In this document: in pieces, positions 1 through 11,382 of the stretch
How positions within the stretch are numbered: position 1 is the stretch's first letter
Layout: each line of letters opens with the position of its first letter
Notes under the pieces: generated by a model
The model's database searches: none
Seen by the model: the letters and a program-made list of their open reading frames with translations, nothing else
What the model was told of the DNA's origin: nothing
Made by a program: the position numbers and the translations under genes
Source of the DNA: Micromonospora sp. NBC_01699
GTDB lineage: Bacteria > Actinomycetota > Actinomycetes > Mycobacteriales > Micromonosporaceae
Assembly (NCBI RefSeq): GCF_036250065.1
Contig: NZ_CP109199.1
Coordinates: 5,394,001-5,458,000, forward strand
Direction: 5' to 3'
DNA length: 64,000 nt

Positions 1-120
1 GGCGACGATCGCGATGGGCTCGTGGTCCTTGGCCTCGGCCTGGCGCAGCCTGCGCTTGGACTGTTGCAGGTCGGCCGTGGCCCGCCGCAGGTAGTCCCGC
101 AGCTTGTCGTCTTGAGACAT
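1..120 (-). CDS. Type I polyketide synthase, N-terminal 40 codons only
   Basis: The ATG lies at 118-120 on the minus strand and the frame stays open to the window edge. The first 30 residues form a charged amphipathic helix containing [15 protein letters not shown], the class of coiled-coil docking domain found at the N-terminus of modular PKS proteins. It is followed by EPIAIVA, the start of a ketosynthase domain. The docking helix shares the LRRATADL core with the next PKS upstream in the operon. The gene starts 58 bp after the stop of that PKS, so it is the next protein of the assembly line in gene order. Its domains and extender specificity lie outside the window. Confidence 0.9.
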   Translation of the reverse strand, partial: MSQDDKLRDYLRRATADLQQSKRRLRQAEAKDHEPIAIVA

Positions 121-178
121 GTCCAACCTCATCCGCTTGTCGAGCCTGCCGGCGCCGGGCGCCGGGCGGTGTGCCGTG

Positions 179-3100
179 TCAGGAGACGCCCAGCTCGCTG
201 TCGAGCGCGGCGAAGAGTTCGTCGTCGGTGGCCTCGTCGAGAGCCGGTGCCGCCGGGTCGGCCGGGTCACCACCGTGGCTGTCCTGCCAGCCGCGCAGCA
301 GCGCCTCCAGGCGGGCGGTGACGCGGGTGTGTGCGTCGGCCTGTGGGCCGTACGCGGCGAGCGCGGCTTCGAGCCGGTCCACCTCGGACAGCAGGGTGTC
401 GACGGCGCCCGCCCCGGTGGGGGCGAGTACGCCGTCGAGGTGCTCGGCGACGGCGCGGGCGGTCGGGTGGTCGAAGACCAGGGTGGTCGGCAGCGAGATC
501 CCGCTGGCGTCGGTGAGTCCGTTGCGGAACTGCACCGCGCTGAGCGAGTCGAACCCGAGGTCCTTGAAGGCGCGTTCGGGTGCGACCGCCGCCGGGCCCG
601 GGTGTCCGAGCACCACGGCGGCGTGGGTGCGGACGAGGTCGAGCAGGACGGTCAGCCGCTCGGCCGGGGGTCGTCCGGCCAGTTCGGCGCGCAGCCGATC
701 GGCGGTTTCGCCGGCCCGCCGGGGCCGGGTACGGACGAGGCCGCGCAGGGTAGCGGGCAACTGCCCCGCCTCGGCGAGGGTACGCAGGTCGAGGTCGACC
801 AGGGCCAGGTACGCCCGGTCGGTGGCAATCGCGTGGTCGAACAGGGCGATGCCGGTGTCGACGGACAGCGGCGGGATGCCCTGGCGGCGCAGCCGCGCCC
901 GGTCGGCGTCGCCGAGTTCGCCGCCCATGCCCGCGCCCGCCCACAGGCCCCAGGCCAGGGACTGGCCCGCCAGACCTGCGGCGCGTCGGTGTGCGGCGAG
1001 CGCGTCGAGGAACGTGTTGGCGGCCGCGTACGCGCCCTGTCCGGGGCCGCCGAGGGTGCCGGACACGGACGAGAACAGCACGAACGCGGTCAGGTCCCGG
1101 TCGCGGGTGGCCCGGTGCAGGTGCCAGGCGGCGTCGGCCTTCGGGGCGAGTACGTCGGCCAGCCGGTCCGGGGTGAGCGCCCCGATCACCCCGTCGTCGA
1201 GGACACCGGCCGCGTGGACGATCCCGGTCAGGTCGGGAATGCCGGCGACCAGGGTGTCGACCGAGGCCCGGTCGGCGACGTCGCAGGCCAGGATCCGGGT
1301 CTGCGCGCCGAGGCCGGTGAGTTCCTTCTCCAGTTCGTCCGCGCCGGGTGCGTCGGGTCCGCGCCGGGAGGTCAGCACCACCGACCGCACCCCGTACGCG
1401 GTGACCAGGTGCCGGGCCACCAGCGCGCCCAGTCCGCCGGTGCCGCCGGTGACCAGCACGGTTCCCCGCTCGGAGAACGTTGTCGCCGGTCCGGACCGGA
1501 TGGCGGGGGTGGCGTCGGGTGCCGCTCCGGTCAGGCGCGGTACCCGCGCGATCCCTCTGCGCAGCGCCACCTCCGGTTCGCCGGCGGCGGCAACGGCTGC
1601 CAGCAGCGGCGCCGACGACTCGGCGGTGCCGTCGGAGTCGACCAGCACGAACCGGTCGGGGTGTTCGGCCTGCGCGGCGCGGACCAGGCCCCAGACGGCC
1701 GCACCGGCGAGGTCGGTGACGTCGGCCCCGTCGACCGGCACCGCGCCGTGGGTCAGCACCACCAGCCGGGAGGCGGCGTATCGGTCCTCGGTGAGGAAGT
1801 CCTGCAACCCGGCGAGCACCCGGCCGGTGGCCGCACGGACCCCGGTGGGCACGTCGCCCGGCTCGGGCGGGCAGGTGAACAGCAGCGCCGCCGGGGCTGG
1901 TTCGTCCGTGGACGGCCGGGTCCAGGGCGGCAGCGGCGCACCGGCTTCGGGCAGTTCGACGGTCGGCCAGTGCAGGTCGAACATCGCGTCACCGGTCCGT
2001 GGTGCGGGCGGTGGCGGCAGCTCGGCGACGCCGAGGGTCACCGTGCCGGACAGCACCGGCGCACCCGTGGCGTCGGTGACCCGCAGGACGCCGTCGCCGG
2101 TCAGCCGTACCCGTAGCCGGGTGGCGCCGTCGGCGTGCAGGGTGAGGTTGTGCCAGATGACCGGTTGGCGGATGGTGTCGCCGTCGGCCAGGCGGCAGTG
2201 CAGGGCGGCGTCGAGCAGCACCGGGTGGACGCCGTACCCGTCGGCGGTGACGTCGTGCGGCAGGGTGAGTTCGGCGTACCGGTCGCCGTCGCGCCGCCAG
2301 GCGGCGGTGACCGCCCGGAACGCCGGGCCGTGCCGGTGGCCGCGTCCGGCGAGTGCGGCGTAGGCGGCGGTGACGTCGATCGGCGTGGCGTGCGCCGGTG
2401 GCCACGGCAGCGCCGAGGGCGCCGGCCCGGCCGCCCCGGTGAGGGTGCCGGCCGCGTGCCGGGTCCAGTCGCCGGTGCCGGCCTCGGGTGCGCTGTGGAT
2501 CGTGACGATGCGCTGTCCGTCGGGGTCCGGCGCCCCAACCTGTACGCGCAGCGCCAGGCCGCCCTGCGCGGGCAGCCCGAGGAGGGCGTCCAACCGCAGC
2601 TCGCGCAGGGTGTCGCAGCCGACGAGTGCCCCGGCCGAGAGGGCCAGGCCGGGCAGCGCGGCGGCGGGCAGCACGGTGACGCCGTCGAGTTCGTGGTCGG
2701 CGAGCCACGGCTGTTCGTCGATCCCGATCCGGCCGGTGAGCAGCACACCGCCGTCCGGCAGCTCGACGGCGGCGCCGAGCAGCGGGTGTCCGGTGTCCCG
2801 GACCCCGAGCGCGCCCAGGTCCGCGCCGCCGGACCGGATCGGCAGCCAGAACCGGCGACGCTGGAACGCGTACGTGGGCAGGTCCACCAGTCGCGCCCCG
2901 TGTCCGGTGAACAGCGCCGGCCAGGTCACCCCGACGCCGTGCGCGTACGCGTGGGCCAGCCCCGCCACCAGCGACCTCGGCTCGTCGGCGCTACGGTGCA
3001 GCAGCGCCGTGAACACGGCTTCGACGCCGACCTGTGTGCCGAGCGCGGTCAGCACCCCGTCGGGGCCGAGTTCGACGAAGCTGGTGACGCCGTCGTCGTG

Positions 3101-5527
3101 CAGGGCGCGTACCGCGTCGGCGAACCGGACCGGGCGACGTACGTGCGACACCCAGTAGTCGGGGTCGCAGAGTTCGGCCGTGCTCGCCGGCCGACCGGTC
3201 ATGGTCGACACGACGGGGATGGTCGGCGGGTGGTATTCGAGGGTGGCGGCGACGGCGGCGAACTCGGCGAGCATCGGCTCCACGAGCGGCGAGTGGAACG
3301 CGTGCGACACCCGCAGCCGGGTGGTCTGCCGGCCCAGTGCCGCGAAGTGCGCGGCGACGGCGGTGACGGCGTCGTCCGTACCGGACACCACCACCGAGGC
3401 GGGGCCGTTGACGGCGGCGAGGCCGGCAGCCTCCGACAGCAGCGGCGTGACCTCCGCCTCGGTGGCGGCGATGGCGATCATGGCGCCGCCGGGCGGCAGG
3501 GCCTGCATCAGTCGCCCCCGCGCGGCGACCAGGCGGGCCGCGTCGGCCAGCGACCACACCCCGGCGACGTGTGCGGCGGCCAGTTCGCCGATCGAGTGCC
3601 CGGCCAGGTGGTCGGGGCGTACGCCCCAGCTTTCGAGGAGCCGGAACAGGGCCACCTCGATGGCGAACAGGGCGCACTGGGCGTACCCGGTGCGGTTCAG
3701 CAGCTCCTGGTCGTCGCCCCAGAACACGTCGCGCAATGGCCGGTCGAGATGCTGGTCCAGGTGCGCGACGGCGGCGTCCAGCGCGGCCGCGTACGCCGGG
3801 AACGCCGCATGCAGGCCGCGGCCCATGCCCACGCGTTGCGCGCCCTGCCCGCCGAACAGGAAAGCGGTGCCGCCGGTGCCGGCGGCACCGGTGCTGACCT
3901 GCGCGACGGGCATCGCGGCCGCGACGGCCGCGAGGCCCGCCAGCGCGTCGGCGCGGTCCGCGGCGAGCACAACCGCCCGGTGTACGAACGCCGACCGGCC
4001 GCCCAGCGTCAGGCCGACGTCGTGCAGCGACGCCCCGGGCGTGGCCGCCAGGTGCTCGTGCAACCGTCCGGCCTGCGCCCGCAACGCCTGCTCGGTACGC
4101 GCCGACAGCACCAGCGGCGTCCCGGCCACCGGCGCGGCGGGTGCCGGCTCCCGGCCCGCCGGTTCGGCGGGCGGTGCCTGTTCGAGGATCAGGTGCGCGT
4201 TGGTGCCGCTGATGCCGAACGCGGACACCCCGGCGCGACGCGCCCGGCCGGTGCCCGGCCACGGCACCGTCTCGGTGACCAGGGCGGCGTTCCCGGCGGC
4301 CCAGTCGACATACGGGCTCGGCTCGTCCACGTGCAGCGTGCGGGGCACCTCGCCGTGGCGCATCGCGACGACCATCTTGATCACACCGGCCACCCCGGCG
4401 GCGGCCTGGGTGTGCCCGATGTTCGACTTCACCGACCCGAGCAGCACCGGGCGGTCGGCGGGCCGGTCCTGCCCGTACGTCGCCAGCAGCGCCTGCGCCT
4501 CGATCGGGTCGCCGAGCCGGGTCCCGGTGCCGTGCGCCTCGACCACGTCGACGTCGGCGAAGCCCAGCCGCGCGTCGGCCAGTGCCTGCCGGATGACGCG
4601 CTGCTGCGACGGGCCGTTGGGTGCGGTCAGGCTGCTCGACGCGCCGTCCTGGTTGACCGCCGAGCCACGGATCAGCGCCAGCACCGGGTGCCCGTTGGCG
4701 ATCGCGTCGCCGAGCCGTTCCAGCAGCAGCACCCCGGCTCCCTCGCTGCACCCGACGCCGTCGGCGGCGGCCGCGAACGACTTGCACCGCCCGTCGAGGG
4801 CGAGGCCGCGCTGCTCGCTGAAGTAGACGAACATGTCCGGGCTGGACATCACCGTGGCGCCGCCCGCCAACGCGAGCGAGCACTCGCCCCGGCGCAGCGC
4901 CTGCACCGCCCAGTGCGTCGCGACCAGCGACGACGAGCAGGCCGTGTCGACGGTGACCGCCGGACCCTCCAGACCCATCGTGTACGCAACCCGACCGCTG
5001 GCGAGGCTGCCGCTGCTGGTGCCGGCGGCACCGTTGCCCAGCGCGTAGTCGTGGTACATCAGCCCGCAGAACACGCCGGTGGCGCTGCCGCGCAACGTCG
5101 CCGGGTCGATACCGGCCCGCTCGACCGCCTCCCAGCACACCTCCAGCAGCAGGCGCTGCTGCGGGTCGGTGCCCAGCGCCTCGTTCGGGCTCATCCCGAA
5201 GAAGTCGGGGTCGAAGTCGCCCGCGTCGTAGAGGAAACCGCCCTCGACGGCGCAGGTGCGCCCCGCCGTACCCGGCTCGGGATCGTGGATGCCGCCGGGC
5301 CAGCCCCGGTCGGCCGGGAACGGCCCGACCGCGTCCACGCCCCGCTGCACCAGCCGCCACAGGTCCTCCGGGGCGGTGACGCCGCCCGGGTACCGGCAGG
5401 CCATGCCGACGATCGCGACGGGCTCCTCGGAGACCCGCTGTTCCAACTCGGCCACCCGGGCGCGGCTCTCGCGCAGGTCGGCGGTGGCTCGGCGCAGGTA
5501 CTGCAACAGCCGCTCGTTCTCACTCAC
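179..5527 (-). CDS. Modular type I polyketide synthase, one module KS-AT-DH-KR-ACP
   Basis: A single extension module of 1782 residues. Order: N-terminal docking helix (1-32); ketosynthase (about 35-455) with C197 in DTACSSS and H332 and H372 in EAHGTGT and NIGHT; acyltransferase with GHSIGE near 644 and HAFH near 741, the malonyl-CoA signature; dehydratase with [10 protein letters not shown] near 944 and its Asp in LLDAALH near 1105; ketoreductase with GGTGGLG, the LDD motif (B-type) and the YAAAN tyrosine near 1499; acyl carrier domain with GFDSLS near 1660; C-terminal acidic docking tail. There is no enoylreductase and no thioesterase. All catalytic motifs look intact, so the expected product of the module is a two-carbon unit with a trans double bond, as in polyene or polyenyl stretches. 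GTG start with GGGAGAAG five bases upstream. The thioesterase gene lies 76 bp upstream in the same direction. Confidence 0.97.
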   Translation of the reverse strand: MSENERLLQYLRRATADLRESRARVAELEQRVSEEPVAIVGMACRYPGGVTAPEDLWRLVQRGVDAVGPFPADRGWPGGIHDPEPGTAGRTCAVEGGFLYDAGDFDPDFFGMSPNEALGTDPQQRLLLEVCWEAVERAGIDPATLRGSATGVFCGLMYHDYALGNGAAGTSSGSLASGRVAYTMGLEGPAVTVDTACSSSLVATHWAVQALRRGECSLALAGGATVMSSPDMFVYFSEQRGLALDGRCKSFAAAADGVGCSEGAGVLLLERLGDAIANGHPVLALIRGSAVNQDGASSSLTAPNGPSQQRVIRQALADARLGFADVDVVEAHGTGTRLGDPIEAQALLATYGQDRPADRPVLLGSVKSNIGHTQAAAGVAGVIKMVVAMRHGEVPRTLHVDEPSPYVDWAAGNAALVTETVPWPGTGRARRAGVSAFGISGTNAHLILEQAPPAEPAGREPAPAAPVAGTPLVLSARTEQALRAQAGRLHEHLAATPGASLHDVGLTLGGRSAFVHRAVVLAADRADALAGLAAVAAAMPVAQVSTGAAGTGGTAFLFGGQGAQRVGMGRGLHAAFPAYAAALDAAVAHLDQHLDRPLRDVFWGDDQELLNRTGYAQCALFAIEVALFRLLESWGVRPDHLAGHSIGELAAAHVAGVWSLADAARLVAARGRLMQALPPGGAMIAIAATEAEVTPLLSEAAGLAAVNGPASVVVSGTDDAVTAVAAHFAALGRQTTRLRVSHAFHSPLVEPMLAEFAAVAATLEYHPPTIPVVSTMTGRPASTAELCDPDYWVSHVRRPVRFADAVRALHDDGVTSFVELGPDGVLTALGTQVGVEAVFTALLHRSADEPRSLVAGLAHAYAHGVGVTWPALFTGHGARLVDLPTYAFQRRRFWLPIRSGGADLGALGVRDTGHPLLGAAVELPDGGVLLTGRIGIDEQPWLADHELDGVTVLPAAALPGLALSAGALVGCDTLRELRLDALLGLPAQGGLALRVQVGAPDPDGQRIVTIHSAPEAGTGDWTRHAAGTLTGAAGPAPSALPWPPAHATPIDVTAAYAALAGRGHRHGPAFRAVTAAWRRDGDRYAELTLPHDVTADGYGVHPVLLDAALHCRLADGDTIRQPVIWHNLTLHADGATRLRVRLTGDGVLRVTDATGAPVLSGTVTLGVAELPPPPAPRTGDAMFDLHWPTVELPEAGAPLPPWTRPSTDEPAPAALLFTCPPEPGDVPTGVRAATGRVLAGLQDFLTEDRYAASRLVVLTHGAVPVDGADVTDLAGAAVWGLVRAAQAEHPDRFVLVDSDGTAESSAPLLAAVAAAGEPEVALRRGIARVPRLTGAAPDATPAIRSGPATTFSERGTVLVTGGTGGLGALVARHLVTAYGVRSVVLTSRRGPDAPGADELEKELTGLGAQTRILACDVADRASVDTLVAGIPDLTGIVHAAGVLDDGVIGALTPDRLADVLAPKADAAWHLHRATRDRDLTAFVLFSSVSGTLGGPGQGAYAAANTFLDALAAHRRAAGLAGQSLAWGLWAGAGMGGELGDADRARLRRQGIPPLSVDTGIALFDHAIATDRAYLALVDLDLRTLAEAGQLPATLRGLVRTRPRRAGETADRLRAELAGRPPAERLTVLLDLVRTHAAVVLGHPGPAAVAPERAFKDLGFDSLSAVQFRNGLTDASGISLPTTLVFDHPTARAVAEHLDGVLAPTGAGAVDTLLSEVDRLEAALAAYGPQADAHTRVTARLEALLRGWQDSHGGDPADPAAPALDEATDDELFAALDSELGVS

Positions 5528-5603
5528 CGGACTTCTCCCTGGTTGTTGCAGCCGGCCGATGGTTAGGGGGGTGCCGCGGGGCCCGGAGTAGGGGTGCCGA
5601 CGG

Positions 5604-6386
5604 TCAACCGGCGGTGGCCGACCGAGGCAGGCTCAGCGGGCGCCTGGCGACGTGGTCGCGGATCACGTCCAGCACCGCCGGGGCGTGCTCGTTCAGGAAG
5701 AAGTGCCCGCCGGGGTAGACGCCCAGCGCGAACGGGCCGGTGGTGTGCTCGGCCCAGGTACCCGCCTCGTCGATGGTGACCTGCGGGTCGGTGTCACCGG
5801 TGAGCGCCACGACCGGGCAGGCCAGCGGCGGCGTCGGCCGGTAGCGGTAGGTCTCCGCGGCCCGGTAGTCGCTGCGCAGCGCCGGCAGGATCATGCTCAC
5901 GACCTGCTCGTCGTCGAACATCTGCGGATCGGTGCCGCTGAGCCCCTTGAGGTCGGCGATGAACTCGGCGTCGCTGTACAGGTGCACCCGCTCGTCACGG
6001 AAGCACGACGGCGCGCGCCGCCCCGACGCGAACAGCCCGTGCGGGGTGATCCCGCGCTGCGCCAGCCGGACGGCGACCTCGAACGCCAGGGTCGCGCCCA
6101 TGCTGTGGCCGAACAGGACGAACGGCCGGTCCGTCCAGGGCAGCAGCAGCGGCACCAGCAGGTCGGCCAGCGTACGCAGATCGTCAACGCACGGCTCGCC
6201 GCGCCGGTCCTGCCGCCCCGGGTACTGGATCGCCAGCACGTCCAGCAGTGGCGACAACGCCCGCGACACCGGAAAGTAGTACGACGCCGAACCACCCGCG
6301 TGCGGCAGGCAGATCAGCCGGGTGCTCGCCTGTGGGGCCGGGTGGAACCGCCGGATCCACGCACCGCCGTCGGTCGGTCCCGCCAT
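5604..6386 (-). CDS. Type II (editing) thioesterase of the PKS cluster
   Basis: Alpha/beta hydrolase of 260 residues, the usual TEII size. It removes wrong or stalled acyl groups from carrier domains of the synthase. Visible features: [16 protein letters not shown] near the N-terminus, the nucleophile serine S95 in GHSMG, an Asp near 203 in LTGDTDPQV and the histidine in GGHFFL near 231. The ATG at 6386 is chosen because homology begins shortly after it and GAAGGGA lies upstream; the frame is open a further 39 codons, but those residues are Arg/Pro-rich and unlike the family. It is upstream of the PKS gene in the same direction and probably shares its transcript. Confidence 0.93.
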   Translation of the reverse strand: MAGPTDGGAWIRRFHPAPQASTRLICLPHAGGSASYYFPVSRALSPLLDVLAIQYPGRQDRRGEPCVDDLRTLADLLVPLLLPWTDRPFVLFGHSMGATLAFEVAVRLAQRGITPHGLFASGRRAPSCFRDERVHLYSDAEFIADLKGLSGTDPQMFDDEQVVSMILPALRSDYRAAETYRYRPTPPLACPVVALTGDTDPQVTIDEAGTWAEHTTGPFALGVYPGGHFFLNEHAPAVLDVIRDHVARRPLSLPRSATAG

Positions 6387-6503
6387 CGACTCGCTGTCCC
6401 TTCGTTGTGCCGACCGCATTTCCGGCACGGTCCACGGGGGACGGCGCGGGCGGCCGGGCCGAAACTCATCTAAGTCACGGCGATGTGGCCATCGCCAGGG
6501 CAC

Positions 6504-6537
6504 ACGGCCCCTAAAGGCCGTTGGGGCACCCCCTAAA
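6504..6537. promoter_or_regulatory. Candidate activator site upstream of thioesterase/PKS operon
   Basis: CCCCTAAA occurs at 6508-6515 and again at 6530-6537, start-to-start spacing 22 bp (two helical turns). The first copy sits in a palindrome ACGGCC-N6-GGCCGT (6504-6521). The element is about 120-150 bp upstream of the thioesterase ATG, in the gap between the LAL regulator stop and the thioesterase. Spaced direct repeats are typical of activator binding sites; binding by the neighbouring LAL regulator is a guess. Confidence 0.35.
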
Positions 6538-6567
6538 CCGGCGCGGGCATCCCCCCTGCCGACAAGC

Positions 6568-9252
6568 TCACGACGGTTCGGGTGGATCGAGCCGGAACCG
6601 TACCGACAGGTCCGAACGGCCGTTGAGGTTGAGTTTGCGGTAGACCCGGGTCAGGTGCTGCTCGACCGTGCTGACGGTGATGAACAGCGCCTGCGCCACC
6701 TCCCGGTTGGTATGACCGACGGCGACCAGCTCGGCGACCCGGCGTTCGGCGTCACTGAGCAGTACGGTCCCGTCGCCCGATCCGTCCGGCGGCGGGTCGG
6801 CGTTCTCGTCCGACTCCGGTAAGGGGGTGTCCGGACCGGTCAGGACGGTCCCGGTGTGGTGCAGCAGCGCCTGCTGCGGGCGTACCCACCCGGCGGAGCC
6901 ATCCTGGCGCTGCGCCGGGATCCGGGCCGCCGGCGGCGCCAGCTGGGCCGACGCCCACAACGTGCCCGGCCGCTGCGGCAGGTCACCCGCGGCCTCCAGG
7001 AGCCGCCGGGCCGCCGCCCGGGAACTGGCCGTACTCGGCTGGTGCATCAGCTCTCCCACCAGCTGCCGGGCCAGGTCGTCCTCGCCCATCCGCAGGTAGA
7101 CCGTGGCCGCCCCGATCCGCCACGGCGCGGCACCGGTCGGCTGCTGACCCGACTGCTCCATCTGCTCACCGCAGTTGAGGAAGTCGACCAGCGCGTCGTG
7201 CAGCCGCCCCGTCGCCAGGTGGTACTGCGCCCGCGCGTGCAGGTACAGCAGCCCGTACCGGGTCTGGAACATGGTCGGCGGGGTGGCCCGGCGCAGCTGT
7301 CGCGCGGCCTGCTCGAACCGGCCGGACTCGGTCGCGGCGAGAATCAGCGTGGCCAGCGGCCCGCCGATCGCGACCCCCCAGCCGCGCGCCGGGATCAGGG
7401 TCAGCGCGGCGTGCGCCCACCGCTCCGCCGCCGCCAGGTCGCCCTGGTGCAGCGCGATCTCGCCCTGCACCGCGGCGAGCCGGGCCTGCCAGGTCGCCGC
7501 ACCCCGGGCCGCGGCCTGCTCGAACAGCGGCCCGCACCACAGCGCGGCCCGGTCGGCCCGGTCGGCGTGGACCAGCGTCAGCATCGCCGCCTCGATCCAG
7601 TCGAAGCTGTCGTCGTCGAGCCGGCCGCCCTGGAGCATCTGCTCGGCCACCGTCACGGTGTCGGCGTCCGGGTCCCGGGTCAGCCCCTCGGCCAGCGCCG
7701 TCGCCGCCTGCACGAGTTGACTGAAGATCGGCGACACCTCCGCGGCGGGAACGGCCGGCGTACTCGCCAGCAGCGACGGGCAGAACACCCGCAGCCACTG
7801 CTGCGCGATCCGCAACCGGGCCAGCACCTCCGGGTCGAAGCACGCCTCCGACGCCGCCGCCACCCCGAGCACCCGCTCGACCGCGGCCAGGTTGCCGTGC
7901 CAGCACAGCGCCCGGAGGATCACCGAGGCGTCGCCGGGCGGCAGCAGCCCTTCGAGCAGGTTCTCGGTCAGCGGCTCCAGGTGCCGCGCGGCCGTCGCCG
8001 GGTTCACCCGCCACTGCACCCGCAGCAGCCGCATCGTGATCGCCGCACGCTCCGGCTCGGTACGCGCAGCGGTCATCGCCAACTCCAGGCACTGCACCGC
8101 GAAGTCCACGTCGTCGCCGAGGTCGGCCTGTTCGGCCGCCTCCCGCAGCTCGGCCAGGGCCCACTCCTCGGCCACGTGCGAGGCGGCGATCAGGTGCCGG
8201 GCCACCACGGCCGCCGGTTCGCCGTCGTCGTGCAGCACCCGGGCGATCCGCCGGTGCCACCGGGCGCGCTCCGCACCGGTCATGCTGTCCAGTACGGCGG
8301 CCGCCGCCGCCTGGTGCCGGAACCGGCCCGCGTCCACCAGCCCGATCTCCTGCAACCCCTGTAGCGCCCAGGCCGCGTCGGCCGCGTCCACCTCCAGCAT
8401 CCGCGCCAGCGTCCCCGGCGTCGCCGGCTCCCCCAGTACCGCCAGGCCGCTGACCACGGTCAGCATCACCGGCTCGAACCGGTGCACGCACGACAGCACC
8501 GCCTGCCCGTACGCGTCCCCGACCACCAGCCCCGGCGTGTGCTGGTCCGCCTCCCGCCGCACCCGACCGTGGTCGGACAGCAGCGCGTGCGCCAGCAGCG
8601 GGTTGCCGCCGCTCAGCTCGGCCAGTTCGGTGGTTGTCGCCGAGTCGAGCCCCGGTCCGGCGAGGCGACCGACCCCGTCGGGACTGAGCCGGGCCAGGTG
8701 GATGTGCCGGCACGCGGGCTCCCGCAGCAGTTCGGCCCGGAACAGCGGGCTGGCCCGGTGCGAGTACTCGGTTTCGGCGAGCACGACCAGCGCCCGTGCG
8801 CCGCGTACCCGCCGCACGATGGACAGCAGGACCTGTAGCGACGCGGCGTCGGCGTGCTGGATGTCGTCGATCGCCACCAGCACCGGGGTCTCGTCGGACA
8901 GCTCCCGCAGCGCCTCCCAGACACCGCGCATGGTGCGGCTGCTGACCGGCCCCGGTACGGCCGCCGCCTGGTCGAGAAGCCCGGCGAACCGCCCGGCCGC
9001 CGACGCGGGCAGCGCCGCGAACAGTTCGGTGAGCAATCCCATCGGCAGGGTGCTTTCCGCCCGCACCCCGGCGGCGGTCAGAACCAGGCCGCCCGCTCGG
9101 GCCACCTGCTCGGTGAACGCCTGCAACAGTGTGGTTTTGCCGGTGCCCGCGGCCCCGGTGACGAGCACGACGGACCCGCCGCCGCCCGCCGCGTCGGCGT
9201 GGTACGCGTTCAGCGTCGCCAGCTCCACTTCACGTTCGATCAGCGGTTCCAT
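6568..9252 (-). CDS. LAL-family (large LuxR) transcriptional activator
   Basis: A protein of 894 residues. The N-terminal AAA/STAND ATPase has Walker A GAAGTGKT at 33-40 and a Walker B-like LVAIDDIQHAD. The long middle part is alpha-helical repeats (TPR/MalT-like). The C-terminal LuxR helix-turn-helix contains LSDAERRVAELVAVGHTNREV followed by STVEQHLTRVYRKLNL. LAL proteins are pathway-specific activators of polyketide clusters, and this one is directly upstream of the thioesterase and PKS genes in the same direction. The ATG at 9252 has AAGGGA upstream and begins the conserved MEPLIERE; the frame is open 93 more codons, but those are unlike the family. Confidence 0.94.
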   Translation of the reverse strand: MEPLIEREVELATLNAYHADAAGGGGSVVLVTGAAGTGKTTLLQAFTEQVARAGGLVLTAAGVRAESTLPMGLLTELFAALPASAAGRFAGLLDQAAAVPGPVSSRTMRGVWEALRELSDETPVLVAIDDIQHADAASLQVLLSIVRRVRGARALVVLAETEYSHRASPLFRAELLREPACRHIHLARLSPDGVGRLAGPGLDSATTTELAELSGGNPLLAHALLSDHGRVRREADQHTPGLVVGDAYGQAVLSCVHRFEPVMLTVVSGLAVLGEPATPGTLARMLEVDAADAAWALQGLQEIGLVDAGRFRHQAAAAAVLDSMTGAERARWHRRIARVLHDDGEPAAVVARHLIAASHVAEEWALAELREAAEQADLGDDVDFAVQCLELAMTAARTEPERAAITMRLLRVQWRVNPATAARHLEPLTENLLEGLLPPGDASVILRALCWHGNLAAVERVLGVAAASEACFDPEVLARLRIAQQWLRVFCPSLLASTPAVPAAEVSPIFSQLVQAATALAEGLTRDPDADTVTVAEQMLQGGRLDDDSFDWIEAAMLTLVHADRADRAALWCGPLFEQAAARGAATWQARLAAVQGEIALHQGDLAAAERWAHAALTLIPARGWGVAIGGPLATLILAATESGRFEQAARQLRRATPPTMFQTRYGLLYLHARAQYHLATGRLHDALVDFLNCGEQMEQSGQQPTGAAPWRIGAATVYLRMGEDDLARQLVGELMHQPSTASSRAAARRLLEAAGDLPQRPGTLWASAQLAPPAARIPAQRQDGSAGWVRPQQALLHHTGTVLTGPDTPLPESDENADPPPDGSGDGTVLLSDAERRVAELVAVGHTNREVAQALFITVSTVEQHLTRVYRKLNLNGRSDLSVRFRLDPPEPS

Positions 9253-10604
9253 GGCATCCCTTGACTTTCCCCCCCGGGGTTGCGCCTGCACCGGTGCGTC
9301 GGGCCCGCAGGTCGCATCGGCCGGCCACCACCCCCCAGCGGCCGCCCACGCCTGACAAAGGATGCGATCGACGACGCGGTGGCCCGTCTTTCTGCTCGGC
9401 CACCGCGATCGGGTCGCGACCCTCGGAATCCCGCGTTTCAGTGTCCATACCAGACCCCGGACATTTACCGGAGCGTAATCTTGTAACCGAATTGTGAAAC
9501 CTAAATTAGGACCGAAGCGCCTGCCACGCAAAGGAAAATCGTGATTGCGACAGCTGCCAGAATCCCCTAGGGAGAGACACTTCCGACACCTGCGAGCCTA
9601 CCGGATGGTCGACAGAATATGGGATCACCGCCCGACCACGAGAGGGTGGCGGGCATGGCCGGACGACGTCCCCGCGCGGGCCCGTGACGCGCTCGCCTCG
9701 GCTCCGGGCACATCGACCGCCCCCAACGGGCCGGAGGCTCATCCCAAGGCGTGGTTTATGGTCACGTCCCGGCCCACGTGGCGATTCGCTCGGCGCCGTC
9801 GGGGCCGACATGTCACGCCGAGGGCGCCGGCACACCCGGACCCCTGGTTGCCCGTCACCTCTGCGACAACGCCAAGACGACGGGCATCGAGGGGATCATG
9901 GCTGGACCTGCACCGCGTCGGCGTCCGGCGAGCGGAGCGGACACGCATTGGCCGCCGCCTTGTTGATCGACATCTCGGGCTTGGCGGGTTGCCGGCGACG
10001 GACAGATCAGCGAATTCGGAACGGACGGGACGACTTTCGGTAAACCCGTGTACCGGGCCAACACCCCGATCCACGGGCGATTCAGGTCACCGGGATGGGA
10101 TCCGGTGTCCCGGCCCGTACCGACGGCGGTGATGGAACTCCGCATCTCGACCCACCCAATCCGGTGGACCGCTACGCCACCTCGGCGCATTTCTCACCCG
10201 AAAAGCGGAAGGCCGCCTCATCGATTTGGAGCAGACGGGCTTCGACCTGGCATTTCCGTTCCAGCGGGTACGGGATTCAACCTAACGACCCTCGTTCATG
10301 AATCCCATTCAGGTTTCGAACCCTTGCGCGCCGCACGCTTATATCCGCAGCTCAGACGGAATATTTCACGAATCCATGTCACCATTGCAGGCCCGGGTAC
10401 GACTCACCGGTGGCGTCGATACCCGGCCTGAAGGCCGCCGAACCCGCCGCCGGGGGCGCCATCGGCGATCATGGGGTGGGAGCCGGAGAAGGCCACGATG
10501 GGCTCGCCCACGGCCAGGTCCCCGCCCGCCGAGGCCCTGGAACAGGCAGAGCCCGTCCGGCGTGGAACCCCGACGCGGCAACGCCGGAAGGAAAGGATCC
10601 AGAC
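9253..10604. other. 1.35-kb region with no convincing gene
   Basis: Open frames here are Arg/Pro-rich and have no recognisable domain in any frame. An AT-rich patch at about 9465-9545 stands out from the surrounding GC-rich DNA and lies upstream of the LAL gene, so it is a likely promoter region. A second lower-GC stretch is at about 10180-10390. The region probably marks the border of the polyketide cluster and may contain decayed coding DNA. Confidence 0.5.
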
Positions 10605-11180
10605 ATGGGCCACGCCGACCTTGCCAACAGCGAGGAGCTGCGGACCGCGCGGCTGTCGCTGCGCCGCCCAACGCCCGCCGACATCGACGCCATCCACCGG
10701 GTCCACAGCGATCCGCGGGCTTGCGCGCACAACCCTGGCGACGCGCTCGCCAGCCGCACCGAAGCTGAGCAGCTCTACCAGAGGTGGGACGGACACTGGC
10801 ACCGGAATGGCTTCGGCTACTGGACGGTCCGTGGCCACGTGCCGAGCGACCAGCCGCTCGGCTTCTGCGGCATCAAGCTGATGGAGCTACACGGCCTCAC
10901 CATCCTGAACCTGTTCTACCGCCTCGACCCCTCGGCCTGGGGAAACCGGATCGCCACCGAGGCCGCCACCGCGGTCGTCGACTGGGCAACCACGCACCTG
11001 CCCGACCGGCCCCTCGTCGCAAGAGTGCGACCCGACAACACGGCGTCGCTCAAGGTCGCCGTACGCGCCGGCCTGCGCCGCGCTCCCCACCTGGACACCG
11101 CTGGGGAGGACGGCCTCGACTGGATCTTCACGTCGAACTGGCCGGACAACGCAGATCCAGCCCGCGACCCGCGCGCGTGA
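10605..11180 (+). CDS. GNAT acetyltransferase, RimJ/RimL type
   Basis: A protein of 191 residues. It starts with the RTARLSLRRPTPADIDAIHRV pattern of RimJ/RimL-like N-acetyltransferases, and the acetyl-CoA pyrophosphate-binding loop is in AWGNRIATEAA. These enzymes use acetyl-CoA to acetylate amines, often protein N-termini or small metabolites; the substrate cannot be told here. The ATG at 10605 is preceded by GGAAAGGA eight bases upstream. The gene stands alone, convergent with the helicase gene downstream. Confidence 0.85.
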   Translation: MGHADLANSEELRTARLSLRRPTPADIDAIHRVHSDPRACAHNPGDALASRTEAEQLYQRWDGHWHRNGFGYWTVRGHVPSDQPLGFCGIKLMELHGLTILNLFYRLDPSAWGNRIATEAATAVVDWATTHLPDRPLVARVRPDNTASLKVAVRAGLRRAPHLDTAGEDGLDWIFTSNWPDNADPARDPRA

Positions 11181-11255
11181 ACCGGATCCCGGGTCCGAAT
11201 CCAGCAGTCCAACGACAGTCGCGGATGGCTTTGCGCCTGTCAGCCGTTGATGGAC

Positions 11256-11295
11256 GCTGGCGCCGGCAAAAATGGCAGGGAGCACCGGCGCCAGC
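11256..11295. terminator. Hairpin between convergent GNAT and UvrD genes
   Basis: GCTGGCGCCGG (11256-11266) pairs perfectly with CCGGCGCCAGC (11285-11295) across an 18-nt loop. It is placed between two convergent genes, so a terminator is the natural reading. There is no clear T-run. Confidence 0.6.
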
Positions 11296-11382
11296 CCTGG
11301 CGGCCCGGATCACCAACGGTGGACGGGGCCTCGGTGCCGCACCCGGCTCGACGCTGTCGCATCGCGAACCCAGGGGTGGACC

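Noticed and set aside
2135-5566. Long plus-strand open frame (1143 codons) opposite the PKS gene
   Set aside because: Antisense shadow of a high-GC gene: Arg/Gly/Val-rich with no domain, while the minus strand shows all PKS motifs.
10305-10330. tRNA-like T-arm (GGTTTCGAACCC)
   Set aside because: The flanking stem bases do not pair as a T-stem and no acceptor or anticodon arm is found.
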